64,000 nt of DNA. It comes from Elusimicrobiota bacterium (GTDB lineage Bacteria > Elusimicrobiota > Elusimicrobia > UBA1565 > JACRDR01). The first letter of the stretch is position 1. Each line of letters begins with the position of its first letter. The notes under the pieces are model-generated. The model made no database searches, was not told the DNA's origin, and saw nothing but the letters and a program-made list of their open reading frames with translations. The stretch is taken from NCBI GenBank assembly GCA_016194745.1, contig JACQBA010000012.1, forward strand, positions 149,224-213,223. Reading direction: 5' to 3'. Made by a program: the position numbers and the translations under genes. Below are positions 16,443-24,618 of the stretch, in pieces.

Positions 16443-17084
16443 CTAGGCCGCGCGCTTGAACCAGTACGCCGTGCCGCGGACCGTGGGTCCGAGCGGAAGC
16501 GGCACGGCCATCTCCTCGGTCTTCTTTTCGACGAGGGCCAGCTCCGGCGCGAACAGCGGCAAAAGCCGCGCGGGCGTGCGGCGCCGCGGGCCCATCGGCC
16601 GCCAATCGAGGGCGTGGCGCTTGTCCCAATGCTCCAGGATGAAATCGCCTCCCGGCGCGAGAAGTCGGAGGATCCGCTCGCGGTACGCCGGCAAGGCCCC
16701 GTCGCTCATGCAGTGCAGGCAGCCCGAGTCGAGGATGAGTTCGAAGGGCTGCGCGGCTTCAAAGGAGAGGACGTCGGCCTCGAGGACGGTCAACCGGTCT
16801 GCGAAGCTTTCCGCCAGGCGGCGCGCCATGGCGACGGCCGCCGGGTGGAGATCGAGGGCCGTGACGGCGCAGCCCTGCTGCGCGAGATAGGCCGAGAACA
16901 CGCCCGAGCCGCAGCCGATGTCCAAGGCGCGGCCGCGGCGCGTGGTGGATTCAACGGCCTTGCGGAGCAGCGGCCCCGGGTCGGCGCGGTGCCAGGGCAG
17001 GCGATCCGCCGCCCCCGCGGCGCCGGCGTAGAACTTGTCGAGGACGACGCGCTGCAGTACGTTCATTCCACCGCTTGATTTCAT
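16443..17084 (-). CDS. Class I SAM-dependent methyltransferase
   Basis: The 213-residue protein carries the Rossmann SAM-binding motif ALDIGCGSGVFSAYLA (around residues 53-68), an acidic strand end (VTALDLHPAA) and LEADVLSF, with the opening RLPWHRADPGPLL typical of TPMT/TehB-like enzymes. The substrate is unknown. The start used has GGAGGGAGC upstream, so the gene is leadered; an internal ATG at 17066 is possible. It lies next to the mercury operon but is separated from it by a large inverted repeat, so I do not assign it to that operon. Confidence 0.8.
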   Translation of the reverse strand: MKSSGGMNVLQRVVLDKFYAGAAGAADRLPWHRADPGPLLRKAVESTTRRGRALDIGCGSGVFSAYLAQQGCAVTALDLHPAAVAMARRLAESFADRLTVLEADVLSFEAAQPFELILDSGCLHCMSDGALPAYRERILRLLAPGGDFILEHWDKRHALDWRPMGPRRRTPARLLPLFAPELALVEKKTEEMAVPLPLGPTVRGTAYWFKRAA

Positions 17085-17200
17085 TGTCGGCTCCCTCCGC
17101 CGAGGAGAATCGCGAGCGCCGAGTGGGCGTTTGCCATGACCCCATTCTAGCGAATCGACCGCGGCCGAGACTAGCGGGGGGAATATCCCTTTCGCAAAAG

Positions 17201-17350
17201 ATGGGTACGGATCGGGAAGGGTAGGTACTGATAGGTAAGGATAGGTAAGGAAAGTAACACCAACGTCTTGGATTTTTTATGAAACTTCCAGCACGTAGGT
17301 TTTACTTTCCTTACCTATCCGTACCTATCTCGACCTATCCGTACCACTCC
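17201..17350. repeat. Large inverted repeat built from GATAGGTAAG-type decamers
   Basis: The left arm (17201-17257) contains direct decamers such as GATAGGTAAGGATAGGTAAG. The right arm (17302-17346) carries the mirrored TTACTTTCCTTACCTATCC and further GTACCTATC units. The arms are near-complementary over roughly 45 bp with a loop of about 45 nt that is AT-richer than the surroundings. The right arm overlaps the last codons of the thioredoxin-like gene. A terminator, a protein-binding array or a mobile-element end are all possible. Confidence 0.7.
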
Positions 17351-17660
17351 GTTGCGATCCGTTGCCGCTGAATAGTCCGATTTCGCCAACGGGACAATCC
17401 CCCCGGGCCAGCGCGGCGACCTTCGGCAGGACGCTGTCCCAATCGACCGCCGAGCAGGACGCCGCCGCCTGGGACGATCCGGCGACCGCCTCCCCGTCGA
17501 TCAGGACGGCGGGGGAGGAAAAGCGCCTGTACGGATGCCCGGGCTCGAGCGCGTCCTGGTCGACCTCTCGGGCGACGACGACGCCCAGCGCTCGAAGCGC
17601 GTCCCGGACCTTCCCGACGTTTGGGCAGGAGGCGAAGTACACGAGCTCGACCTTACGCAT
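17325..17660 (-). CDS. Thioredoxin-fold protein of the mercury operon
   Basis: The 111-residue protein opens VELVYFASCPNVGKVRDALR, the thioredoxin-like signature with one active-site Cys (Cys12) found in small proteins next to mercury-resistance genes. It continues with SSPAVLIDGEAVAG, the cis-Pro region. Its first codons overlap the end of merR by 8 bp, so it belongs to the operon. The last 20 residues (GLFSGNGSQRSGTDRSR) are low-complexity and encoded partly by the inverted repeat, suggesting the original C-terminus was replaced. Confidence 0.7.
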   Translation of the reverse strand: MRKVELVYFASCPNVGKVRDALRALGVVVAREVDQDALEPGHPYRRFSSPAVLIDGEAVAGSSQAAASCSAVDWDSVLPKVAALARGDCPVGEIGLFSGNGSQRSGTDRSR

Positions 17661-18051
17661 AGAAGCCGTCGAGCACCGGGCATCCCTTCTCGGGCGCCTG
17701 CCGGTCGCAGTGGTCGATCACCCGGCTCAGCGCGGCCTTGATCCGCTTGAGGTCGCTGATCTTCTCCTCGATCTGCCCCATCTTTTCCTCGGCCCGCCGT
17801 TTGACCCGCGAGCACGCGCCGCGCCCCTCGACCCGGAGGGAGAGTAGCTTCGTGATCTCGCGCAGCGAGAACCCCAGCTCCTGCGCGCGCTTGATGAAGC
17901 GGAGCCTGTTGACCGCGTCCGGCGAGTACTCGCGGTAACTCCCCGCCAAGCGCGAGGGACGCCGCAGGATGCCTTCGCGCTCGTAGTAGCGGATCGTCTC
18001 GACCCCGACGCGGGCCAGCTTCGCCACCTTGCCGATCGTAAGCGCGTTCAT
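17653..18051 (-). CDS. merR: MerR, Hg(II)-responsive transcriptional regulator
   Basis: The 132-residue protein has a MerR helix-turn-helix (IGKVAKLARVGVETIRYYER), a dimerisation coiled coil and three cysteines at 80, 115 and 124. This is the spacing of the Hg(II)-binding Cys82/117/126 set of Tn501 MerR, with the loop HCDRQAPEKGC. A matching mer operator lies at 19013-19028. Unlike classical mer loci, where merR is divergent, it is the second gene of the operon and its ATG overlaps the stop of the fusion gene (ATGA), so the regulator controls its own synthesis. Confidence 0.93.
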   Translation of the reverse strand: MNALTIGKVAKLARVGVETIRYYEREGILRRPSRLAGSYREYSPDAVNRLRFIKRAQELGFSLREITKLLSLRVEGRGACSRVKRRAEEKMGQIEEKISDLKRIKAALSRVIDHCDRQAPEKGCPVLDGFYA

Positions 18052-18977
18052 GAGCTGAAGACTCCTCCGAAGGACTGGATGCCTCTGGCGAGGGCCTCCT
18101 CGACGCTGAGCAGCTTAAGGTAGTCCTTGCCCGAGGACTTCACGTAGCGCGCGAACTCCTCGCGCGAGGCGAAGAACAGCATGTCGTCGCAGCTGTCGCT
18201 GAAGGAGACGACGACCCCCGCGTCGGCCTTGAGCAGGCGCCGGCCGCTGATCTCGAGCGCGACCGTGCGCCCGTCGAGCGGCGTCGTGACTTGGACGCGG
18301 GCGGGCTTGCCGTACATGGCGGAGACTCCCAGCGCGTCGATCGCGCATCGCGCATGGACAGGCCTCGCGCCCGCGAGCGTCACCTCGACGCCGTGGTCGA
18401 GGCTCGAGAACGGCCAGAGCCACTTGATCTCCTGGGTGCCGGGGAACAAGATGTCCTCCCCGTTCGTCCGCTCGATCTCGGCGTAGGCGCGGAGGATGGC
18501 GTCGTCGTTCGGGTGCCCGAGCTTGCGCCGCACCTCGCCGAGCGTCGGCGCGCGGCCGAGGGCGGGCCAGAGGGGATAGACGCCCTTTTGGAACACCTCC
18601 CGCGACTCGGGAGCCAGGCGCGCGATCATCGCCGCGGTGCCGCCGCCGCACTTGTCCGCGGCGAACATCTGCCAGAGGAGGAGCATCGAGCCGCCGCCCA
18701 GGATCAGCGCGCTGGTCGCCGAGCCGAGCGCGTCCTTGCGCTTGACGAACGCGCGCATCGAGTAGAGTCCAAGCGCCAGGGCCAGGACGAACAGCGGCAG
18801 GCGAAGGCCGGGGAGCATCGGCACCAGCATCCCAAGCCCCGCGCTGCTCAAGAGTCCCGCCAGCGGCGCCGCCAGCGCTCCGCAGCCGGTGCCGCAGGCT
18901 CCCGCCAAGGCGGCGAGTCCGAGGCTGCCGCCGGCGCCGGCGCACGTCAGCTTTCCTTTCTTGTCGAACGTTTCCAT
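18048..18977 (-). CDS. Fused MerT-like membrane domain and MerB organomercurial lyase
   Basis: The 309-residue protein has two parts. Residues 1-110 hold about three membrane segments with a cysteine pair (ACGTGCGALAAPL, Cys29/Cys32) like mercuric transport proteins. Residues 135-285 match alkylmercury lyase: CAIDALGVSAM supplies Cys211 and Asp214, and SDSCDDMLFF supplies Cys263, equivalent to MerB Cys96, Asp99 and Cys159. MerB cleaves the C-Hg bond of organomercurials. The ATG at 18977 is chosen because the frame upstream, to 19034, runs through the promoter and operator. No mercuric reductase is nearby. Confidence 0.82.
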   Translation of the reverse strand: METFDKKGKLTCAGAGGSLGLAALAGACGTGCGALAAPLAGLLSSAGLGMLVPMLPGLRLPLFVLALALGLYSMRAFVKRKDALGSATSALILGGGSMLLLWQMFAADKCGGGTAAMIARLAPESREVFQKGVYPLWPALGRAPTLGEVRRKLGHPNDDAILRAYAEIERTNGEDILFPGTQEIKWLWPFSSLDHGVEVTLAGARPVHARCAIDALGVSAMYGKPARVQVTTPLDGRTVALEISGRRLLKADAGVVVSFSDSCDDMLFFASREEFARYVKSSGKDYLKLLSVEEALARGIQSFGGVFSS

Positions 18978-19002
18978 GGGCACACCCTCCTGTATGCCTG
19001 AT

Positions 19003-19034
19003 ATCATAAACTCCGTACCTAAGTACGGTGTCAA
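19003..19034 (-). promoter_or_regulatory. mer promoter/operator
   Basis: On the minus strand TTGACA (19029-19034) and TATGAT (19003-19008) are separated by an overlong 19-20-bp spacer that is filled by the dyad CCGTAC-TTAG-GTACGG (19013-19028). This matches the GTAC-N4-GTAC mer operator and the overlong spacer that MerR remodels on binding Hg(II). A GGAGGG ribosome-binding sequence follows before the ATG at 18977. Confidence 0.9.
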
Positions 19035-19095
19035 TGCCTATTTTTTCGGCGCACGCCGTTCTTGGGCTCGTGCATTCGCGCCTGCCGCCAAGGGC

Positions 19096-19770
19096 TCACC
19101 ACTCCAGCGGCCGCTTGTCCCGGAACACCCCGCCGCTCGGCCCGTCCATCGGCAGCGTCGCCAGCCACACGATGGTCTCCGCCCCTTTCTCGACGGGGCG
19201 GGGCGCGGCCCGGCCGCCCATCCGCGTCCGGACCCAGCCGGGACAGACGGCGTTGACCTTCACGTCCCCCGCGACTTCCTTAGATAGCTTCAGTGTCAGG
19301 GCGTCGAGCGCCGCCTTGGACAGCGAGTACGGCGCGGGGCCTTCGAGGCCTTCCGAGAACAGCCCGTAGCCGGACGTCACATTGACGATGCGGCCGTAGC
19401 CGCGCTCGAGCATCCCGGGGACGAAGGCGCGGCAGGTCCGGAGCGCGCCCCAGTAGTTCGCCTCCATCCCGGCGCGCAAGTCGTCCCACGCGGCGCTCAA
19501 CACGCCGCCGTCGGGATAGATGCCCGCGTTGTTGACGAGGATGTCGACTTGAGTCTTGGCCTTCTTGAGACTCGCGGCGCACGCGGCGACCGAGGAGTCC
19601 GACGAGACGTCGAGCGGCTCGAAAAGGCAGCCCAGTCCCTCGGCCGCCCGGCGGCCCTCCGTCGCGTCCCGCGCGGTCAAAACGACCTTGAGTCCGAGCT
19701 CTTTGAACTGGCGGCACGCCTCAAGCCCGATGCCGCGGTTGCCGCCGGTGACCAGGGCTGTATGACTCAC
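19096..19770 (-). CDS. Short-chain dehydrogenase/reductase
   Basis: The 224-residue classical SDR has the nucleotide-binding motif TGGNRGIG (residues 8-15), NNAG in the middle and the catalytic Ser/YSLSK set, then the CPGWVRTRMGG segment after the active site. The closest style is the carbonyl-reductase-like SDR group, an NAD(P)H-dependent carbonyl/alcohol redox enzyme; the substrate is unknown. The start is the GTG 7 nt after TAAGCT (19778-19783). The gene is monocistronic. Confidence 0.88.
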   Translation of the reverse strand: MSHTALVTGGNRGIGLEACRQFKELGLKVVLTARDATEGRRAAEGLGCLFEPLDVSSDSSVAACAASLKKAKTQVDILVNNAGIYPDGGVLSAAWDDLRAGMEANYWGALRTCRAFVPGMLERGYGRIVNVTSGYGLFSEGLEGPAPYSLSKAALDALTLKLSKEVAGDVKVNAVCPGWVRTRMGGRAAPRPVEKGAETIVWLATLPMDGPSGGVFRDKRPLEW

Positions 19771-19814
19771 GCCGTTCAGCTTACCGCCTTAGGAGCGGGA
19801 TTGAAAGCGCGCGC

Positions 19815-19854
19815 CCGCGATACATAGTGTGGCCGGCCACACTATGTATCGCGG
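19815..19854. repeat. 40-bp perfect palindrome centred on GGCCGGCC
   Basis: Twenty bases on each side of the centre between 19834 and 19835 are exactly complementary, with the half-arm CGATACATAGTGTGGCC. The site lies between divergently transcribed genes (the SDR and 19927-20478). A related but shorter palindrome with the same GGCCGGCC centre and one mismatched pair is at 47059-47080. Confidence 0.85.
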
Positions 19855-19891
19855 CATGATCGGGGTGTCCGACTCCGAGCCTCGCGGATCG

Positions 19892-19920
19892 TTGACAATT
19901 TCGGCCGGAGACATTACGCT
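19892..19920 (+). promoter_or_regulatory. Promoter of the 19927 gene
   Basis: TTGACA (19892-19897), a 17-bp spacer and TACGCT (19915-19920) are followed by 6 nt and the ATG at 19927. The six bases AGGCGG could also act as a weak ribosome-binding site, but their spacing to the ATG is too short for that. Confidence 0.7.
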
Positions 19921-19926
19921 AGGCGG

Positions 19927-20478
19927 ATGGCCGAAGAAGCCCCGATCGAGGTCCTCAACCCGGCGTCCGAGCTGCTCTACAAGACCTTGATGCGTTCGCT
20001 CATGGAAGAGGGGGGGAAAGTCCATATCGAGACCGCGATCACCGCGGCGGCGGCCTTGGGCGGCGTCGCGCTGCTGCGGTCCACGCGGCCCGATTTTTCC
20101 GGAACCGCCGAGGGAAGCAAGCTCGTCTTGCCGGAGGTGAACGCCCAAGCGCCCAGGATCCTTCAGCTCATGATCGGCATTCTCGAGTCTATCGGAGCGG
20201 GCGGGAAGGAGGGTTGGGAAACCCCGATCCCGACGGACCACGCGCCGCACCGGCCCGGCCCGGAGCTCGTCCGCAGGTTCGAGAAGGAGGCCCGAGAAAT
20301 CTATTTCCAGTTTTCCATTCCGGACGGCTGGACCGCGGCCGTGGGCGCCTTGGCCGCCGTGAAAATCGCCCACCTGGCCATGACGAAGAAGGTGCTGGAC
20401 CTCGACATCGGCAAGGCGTTGATCATGACGGCCTTCACGGAGTCCGCCATGAGCGTCCCGCTGCGTCCGGCCGCGTAG
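19927..20478 (+). CDS. Hypothetical protein, 183 aa
   Basis: Unrecognised. The predicted protein is mainly helical, with alanine-rich segments (TAITAAAALGGVALLRS and TAAVGALAAVKIAHLAMTKK) and no signal peptide. A Pro/His-rich turn (TPIPTDHAPHRPGPE) sits in the middle. The gene is supported by a consensus promoter and start placement and by codon usage like its neighbours. The convergent hemoglobin gene ends 28 bp downstream. Confidence 0.55.
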   Translation: MAEEAPIEVLNPASELLYKTLMRSLMEEGGKVHIETAITAAAALGGVALLRSTRPDFSGTAEGSKLVLPEVNAQAPRILQLMIGILESIGAGGKEGWETPIPTDHAPHRPGPELVRRFEKEAREIYFQFSIPDGWTAAVGALAAVKIAHLAMTKKVLDLDIGKALIMTAFTESAMSVPLRPAA

Positions 20479-20505
20479 CTCCTTCGTTCCCAACGTATCG
20501 GTCGA

Positions 20506-21024
20506 TCACTTCGCCTTGTAGCCGGCCGTCACCTCGTCCTTATGCGCCGCGAAGGCGGCCAGCACCTCTCCCTTCTCGCGCGCGGGCACCTTGGCGAAAT
20601 CGAGGGAGCGCGCCAACTCGGCCGCGACTTCATCGAACTCCGCTGGGGATATCTTGAGGCCGCGATGCGCCTCCTCGAGGCCGAACTCGGTCTTTCCCGG
20701 CTTCGTCGGCGAGTACTTGAACGGCCCGCCCGTCGCGGCGCTGACCCACAGGGTCCGCATGAACTTCAGACCCGGCAGCCTGGCCAAGCTCTTCGTGTGC
20801 CATTCCCTGAGGGCCGGGTTCTTCGACGTCTTTCCCACGATCGGATTGCGCACGACCGCGTCGCTGAAGTGATCGACGACCGCGGAGATGGCGAATACGC
20901 CGCCGAGCCGTTCGTACAGGCTCTTCTCGGCGCCGGGAGCGGCTTGCGCCGAATTCGCGACGAGGGCGGTCGTGACCACAGCGGCTGCTGCGAGCGACTG
21001 GATGAACGAGTTCGGCGTCTTCAT
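20506..21024 (-). CDS. Exported group I truncated hemoglobin
   Basis: The 172-residue protein has a signal peptide (SLAAAAVVTTALVANSAQAA) and a truncated globin domain beginning SLYERLGGVFAISAVVDHF. The proximal histidine lies in LEEAHRGLKIS. Group I truncated hemoglobins bind O2 or NO, and export is unusual but known for periplasmic relatives. The upstream region 21025-21192 is AT-richer with near-repeats of TCTTG and probably holds the promoter. The neighbouring lipoprotein gene is read in the same direction from its own start. Confidence 0.85.
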   Translation of the reverse strand: MKTPNSFIQSLAAAAVVTTALVANSAQAAPGAEKSLYERLGGVFAISAVVDHFSDAVVRNPIVGKTSKNPALREWHTKSLARLPGLKFMRTLWVSAATGGPFKYSPTKPGKTEFGLEEAHRGLKISPAEFDEVAAELARSLDFAKVPAREKGEVLAAFAAHKDEVTAGYKAK

Positions 21025-21192
21025 GATTTCACGTTCGCCTGTGTTGCCGGCTGACGGTGCAAAGTTCGTCTACACAGGCTGTAAAAGGGTCGTACGTTTT
21101 CAGATATCCGTCTTGTAAAATCTGTCTTGCAGGATTGTTGACAGCCCCCTAGAGCGGCGCATCGCCTGTCTCACTGCGTCGCGGTCAATTCA

Positions 21193-21600
21193 TCACTGAT
21201 TATAATTGGTCCAAAGCAACGGCTTCCCCGTCGGCTGCTGGACTTGTCCGGACGCTTCGGCCGTGACGAACAGCTCGAAGCTGTGCATCGGCGTGAGCGA
21301 CTGGAGTTCCCCCGTAAGATTCTTGTCGACGACCAGCGCGCCGATATTCTGCGGAGCCGCATCTTTGCTGCTTCGCATCCACGCGACGTAGGTGTGAGCC
21401 GGCGGCGTCAGCTTTTCCGGTTCCGCCAGATGCTTCACGCGCAGATTGATCTCCGTATTGTCGTTGCGCGTCCTTTCGAACTTCACCTTGGCCTCAGCCG
21501 CGGGGATCAGCGGACTGGTGCTGAGCGGCGGGCTGGTCGCGCATCCGGAGAATGCCCCGGCCGCCGCAAGCGCCGACACTGCGATCAAGAGAGTCTTCAT
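21193..21600 (-). CDS. Small lipoprotein of unknown function
   Basis: The 135-residue protein has a lipoprotein signal peptide with lipobox AFSGC at residues 16-20 (MKTLLIAVSALAAAGAFSGC). The mature part (AHTYVAWMRSSKDAAPQNIG, then LTPMHSFELFVTAEAS) resembles small secreted beta-sandwich proteins of the anti-sigma-K-like type, but I cannot assign a family. A GGAGG ribosome-binding sequence precedes the ATG. 21601-21745 shows no gene. Confidence 0.65.
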   Translation of the reverse strand: MKTLLIAVSALAAAGAFSGCATSPPLSTSPLIPAAEAKVKFERTRNDNTEINLRVKHLAEPEKLTPPAHTYVAWMRSSKDAAPQNIGALVVDKNLTGELQSLTPMHSFELFVTAEASGQVQQPTGKPLLWTNYNQ

Positions 21601-21745
21601 GCGTCCTCCTAGAGGTTCGATCGACGCGAAAATGCGGCAGCGTAAACTCCTCCTGCCGTCTTCCCATTGTAAGGAGGTTCGGAGAAAGAGCCAATAGACG
21701 GGGGGTCTACTAATTGTATCCGACGCTGAGCGCGCGCCGCCGCCG

Positions 21746-22564
21746 TCAGCGGCTTCGTGATGGAGGGGCCGTGGATTTCAGATTCGGACGAACTCCAAAC
21801 GCCTTCTCGAAAGCTTCCGGCCACGGAGTGCCGTTTCGACGCGACCGATAGTAGGCCGACAATCCGTTCGGCTTGCGGCGACCAAGGGCTTCGAAATAGC
21901 GCGTGAGAACGCACCAGACCGCTCCCGAAGTCTTCGCGCCTGCGTCGCCGAGGGCAGGCTCGGTCGTCATGTCGTCGAGCGACAGCGCGGCGACCGCGTT
22001 GTGGCGCATGGAGGCAGCGCAATAAGCGTCGTACTGCGCTCGATCGAAGAGGCCGGCGGCGATGGCGCTGCGTACGCCTAGGAATTCGGCCGCGCCCTCG
22101 ACGAGCCATGCCGGATCGCCGGATCCGGGCTCTTCGCGCTTCAAACGAGACTGCCAGAGGTGAGTCAGTTCGTGCGCGGCGATCTTCCCGAGGGAAAAAC
22201 CCGGCGCCGGAGTCTGGTAGCCCGGATGATCGAGCCGGATCAGGATCGCCTGGTGGATGGGGTCCGCGTTGGCCAGGGGAAGCTTCCCGCCCATTTTGAC
22301 TCCCCAGGACCGGTCGACCTCCTCGCGAGTCAATCCGAACATGCGCTGAGCGGCCTCCAGCTTCTTCTCGCCGGTCGCGAACAAATAGATTCGGATCGGC
22401 GGAGCGTCCGGCAGCGCAGGCAGTCCCTGGGCGATGCGCTGCCAGGCTTTCGCGCCGGCTTCCGCTTGCCGCGCAAACGCAGGCTCGACGCCTTCGCCGG
22501 CGACGATCTCGATGGCGGACGCCGAGCCCGCCGTCAACGCCGCGATCAGCAGTAGGCCGATCAT
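21746..22564 (-). CDS. Secreted gluzincin-type metallopeptidase
   Basis: The 272-residue protein has a signal peptide (MIGLLLIAALTAGSASAIE) and the zinc motif HELTHLWQ, with the third ligand in WLVEGAAEFLG about 30 residues later: the HExxH...E pattern of gluzincins such as Peptidase_MA-like enzymes. The rest (IRIYLFATGEKKLEAAQRMF) fits that group. The substrate is unknown. The start is placed at the ATG 7 nt after TATACT (22572-22577); a GTG one codon upstream is too close to the -10. Confidence 0.8.
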   Translation of the reverse strand: MIGLLLIAALTAGSASAIEIVAGEGVEPAFARQAEAGAKAWQRIAQGLPALPDAPPIRIYLFATGEKKLEAAQRMFGLTREEVDRSWGVKMGGKLPLANADPIHQAILIRLDHPGYQTPAPGFSLGKIAAHELTHLWQSRLKREEPGSGDPAWLVEGAAEFLGVRSAIAAGLFDRAQYDAYCAASMRHNAVAALSLDDMTTEPALGDAGAKTSGAVWCVLTRYFEALGRRKPNGLSAYYRSRRNGTPWPEAFEKAFGVRPNLKSTAPPSRSR

Positions 22565-22683
22565 CACGGGCAGTATAGCAGGGAGCCGACAGGATTTCAG
22601 GGTCGGACATGACGTTGTGCGGGGGGTGACGCCGAATTCATAAAGTTATAAACTAGACGCAACTTCCCTGCTCGGAGGATCCA

Positions 22684-23829
22684 ATGAGAACGCTTTCCCT
22701 GCTGCTCGCCGCGACCGCCCTGGCTCTGCCCGCCGCCCGGCTCCACGCCGCCGAAAAGGGAGAGCTCTGGGAGATCACCACCAAGATGGACATGGCCGGC
22801 ATGCCGGACATGTCCCAGATGCCCCCGGGCATGGCCGAGAAGATGGCCGGGCGCATGGGCGGCGGGACCCAGCAGGTCTGCCGCGAGGCCGGCGACCACA
22901 GCGCCGAAATGTCCAAAAAGAGGGAGATGAAGGACTGCACGGTATCGAAGCCCAAGGAATCCGGCTCGACCGTGACGATGACCTTCGATTGCAAGGGCGG
23001 CCGCTCGGGAAAATTCGAGATGACCTACGCTTCCGGCCGCGCCTCCTACACGGGCGTCGCGACCATGAAGGACCCCTCGCACGGCGAGATGAAGATGAAC
23101 ATGACGGGCAAGAAGATCGGCGCCTGCGACGTCGCCAAGTACAAACAGGAACGCGACGAGAAGGTCGCCGCCCTCAAGAAGCAGGGCGACGACGCGATGG
23201 CGGCCGGCAAGAAGTCCGTGAAGGATTCCAACGACAAGCAGATCGCCGAATGCGGCAAGGCGGTCGAGACGATGAAGCCCGAGGGCTTGGGCCTCTACGG
23301 ACGCTGCGGCAGGAATCCCGACCAGCCGATGTGCAAGAGCCTCGAGTCCATGGAGAAGCTGCAGCCCGAGGTCTCCAAGACCTGCAAGGCCAAGGCCGAC
23401 TTGTGGTGCAAGCGCTTCCAGACGCAGGACGGATTTTTGGCCGCGACCCAGGCGCACTCGGTGAAAGAGGGAGAAGAGCTCTGCCGCGTCCAAGCCGCCG
23501 ACATCAAGGCGAACCTGTGCCCGAAGGCCTTGAAGAAGGAGGCGTGGGAGTTTGTGGGGTCGGTCTGCCCGAAGGAGGCCAAGCCCATCGCCAAGGCCCA
23601 CTGCGCCGGCCGGAGCTATACCGCCAAGAAAGTCGACAAGAGCGGCGACAAGTGGGACCCGTTCTGCAGGGCGTACGCGGGCCTGGGCATGAGCGACGAC
23701 GCCGATGCGGCCGCGGAGGGATCCGCGCCGGCCCCGAAGGAAAAAGCGGCGAAATCCGTCAAGGAAGCGGTCGCCGACCAGGCAGTCGACGCCGGCCTCA
23801 ACAAGCTCAAAGGGCTGTTCGGCCGCTAG
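22684..23829 (+). CDS. DUF3617-type secreted cysteine-rich protein
   Basis: The 381-residue protein has a signal peptide and an N-terminal DUF3617 domain (KGELWEITTKMDMAGMPDMS, then a Cys-containing block and FDCKGGRSGKFEMTYASG). The C-terminal 200 residues are specific to this protein, with about a dozen cysteines in CGRNPDQPMC and LCPKALKKEAWEFVG style pairs, so it is probably disulfide-bonded outside the cytoplasm. Methionine-rich stretches near residues 35-60 could bind metal, which is only a guess. AACTAG/GGAGG precede the start. Confidence 0.7.
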   Translation: MRTLSLLLAATALALPAARLHAAEKGELWEITTKMDMAGMPDMSQMPPGMAEKMAGRMGGGTQQVCREAGDHSAEMSKKREMKDCTVSKPKESGSTVTMTFDCKGGRSGKFEMTYASGRASYTGVATMKDPSHGEMKMNMTGKKIGACDVAKYKQERDEKVAALKKQGDDAMAAGKKSVKDSNDKQIAECGKAVETMKPEGLGLYGRCGRNPDQPMCKSLESMEKLQPEVSKTCKAKADLWCKRFQTQDGFLAATQAHSVKEGEELCRVQAADIKANLCPKALKKEAWEFVGSVCPKEAKPIAKAHCAGRSYTAKKVDKSGDKWDPFCRAYAGLGMSDDADAAAEGSAPAPKEKAAKSVKEAVADQAVDAGLNKLKGLFGR

Positions 23830-23832
23830 TCC

Positions 23833-24618
23833 TTGGCAGCGGTCGCGGCGCTGCTGCTGGGCCTCGCCTGCGGCGCGCAGGCGCTCGAGGATCCGTACCC
23901 GAAAGCGGGCGCGGCGTATCTCGTCGAGCGCGACGGCAAGCGTCTGTGGGGCGGCGGCATCGACCGGAGGCTGGCTCCCGCCAGTCTCGCCAAGATGATG
24001 ACGGCGCTGCTCGCGATCGAGGACGGCAGTCTCGATCGGCTCGTCACGGTCGGCGCCGGTGCCGCGCGCGAGACCGGCACGAAGCTCGGGCTGCGCGAGG
24101 GCGAACGCCTGCGCGCGCGAGACCTGCTCACCGCCTCCATCCTGCGCTCGGCCAACGACGCCTGCATGGCGCTCGCCGAAGACGGGGGGCCCCGGGCGAG
24201 CTTCGTCGAGCGCATGAACCGGCGCGCCGCGGAGCTCGGGATGAAGGACACGCGCTTCATCGACCCGTGCGGGCACGACCGCCGCGGCCAGTTCGCGACG
24301 GCGTCCGATTTGGCGCGGCTCGCGGGCGCGGTCGCTCGCCGCGATGAGTACCTAGCCATTTCGAAGCTAGAGCGGGCGGTGGTCGCGACGGAGGGCGGCT
24401 CGCGCACGTTCTCCTTCGACAACACCAACGCCTTGATCGGCCGCTATGAGGGCGCCATCGGCCTCAAGACCGGGACGACGCCTGAGGCGGGGACGTGCCT
24501 GGCGGCTCTCGCGGAGCGCGGCGGTTCGCGCGTGCTGCTCATCTTGCTCAACGCGAAAGACCGCTGGTGGGGCGCGGCCGCCATCTTGGACCGCGCCTTC
24601 GCCCAGCCGCGGCCGTGA
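23833..24618 (+). CDS. D-alanyl-D-alanine carboxypeptidase (S11)
   Basis: The 261-residue protein has a signal-like N-terminus and the three penicillin-binding motifs: SLAK (PASLAKMMTALLA), SAN (RSANDA) and KTG (GLKTGTTPEAG). It corresponds to the catalytic domain of PBP5/DacA only, without the C-terminal beta domain and membrane helix, so it is probably a soluble periplasmic enzyme trimming pentapeptide stems. It starts with TTG 3 bp after the DUF3617 gene and overlaps the next gene (GTGA), forming a three-gene operon. Confidence 0.88.
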   Translation: MAAVAALLLGLACGAQALEDPYPKAGAAYLVERDGKRLWGGGIDRRLAPASLAKMMTALLAIEDGSLDRLVTVGAGAARETGTKLGLREGERLRARDLLTASILRSANDACMALAEDGGPRASFVERMNRRAAELGMKDTRFIDPCGHDRRGQFATASDLARLAGAVARRDEYLAISKLERAVVATEGGSRTFSFDNTNALIGRYEGAIGLKTGTTPEAGTCLAALAERGGSRVLLILLNAKDRWWGAAAILDRAFAQPRP

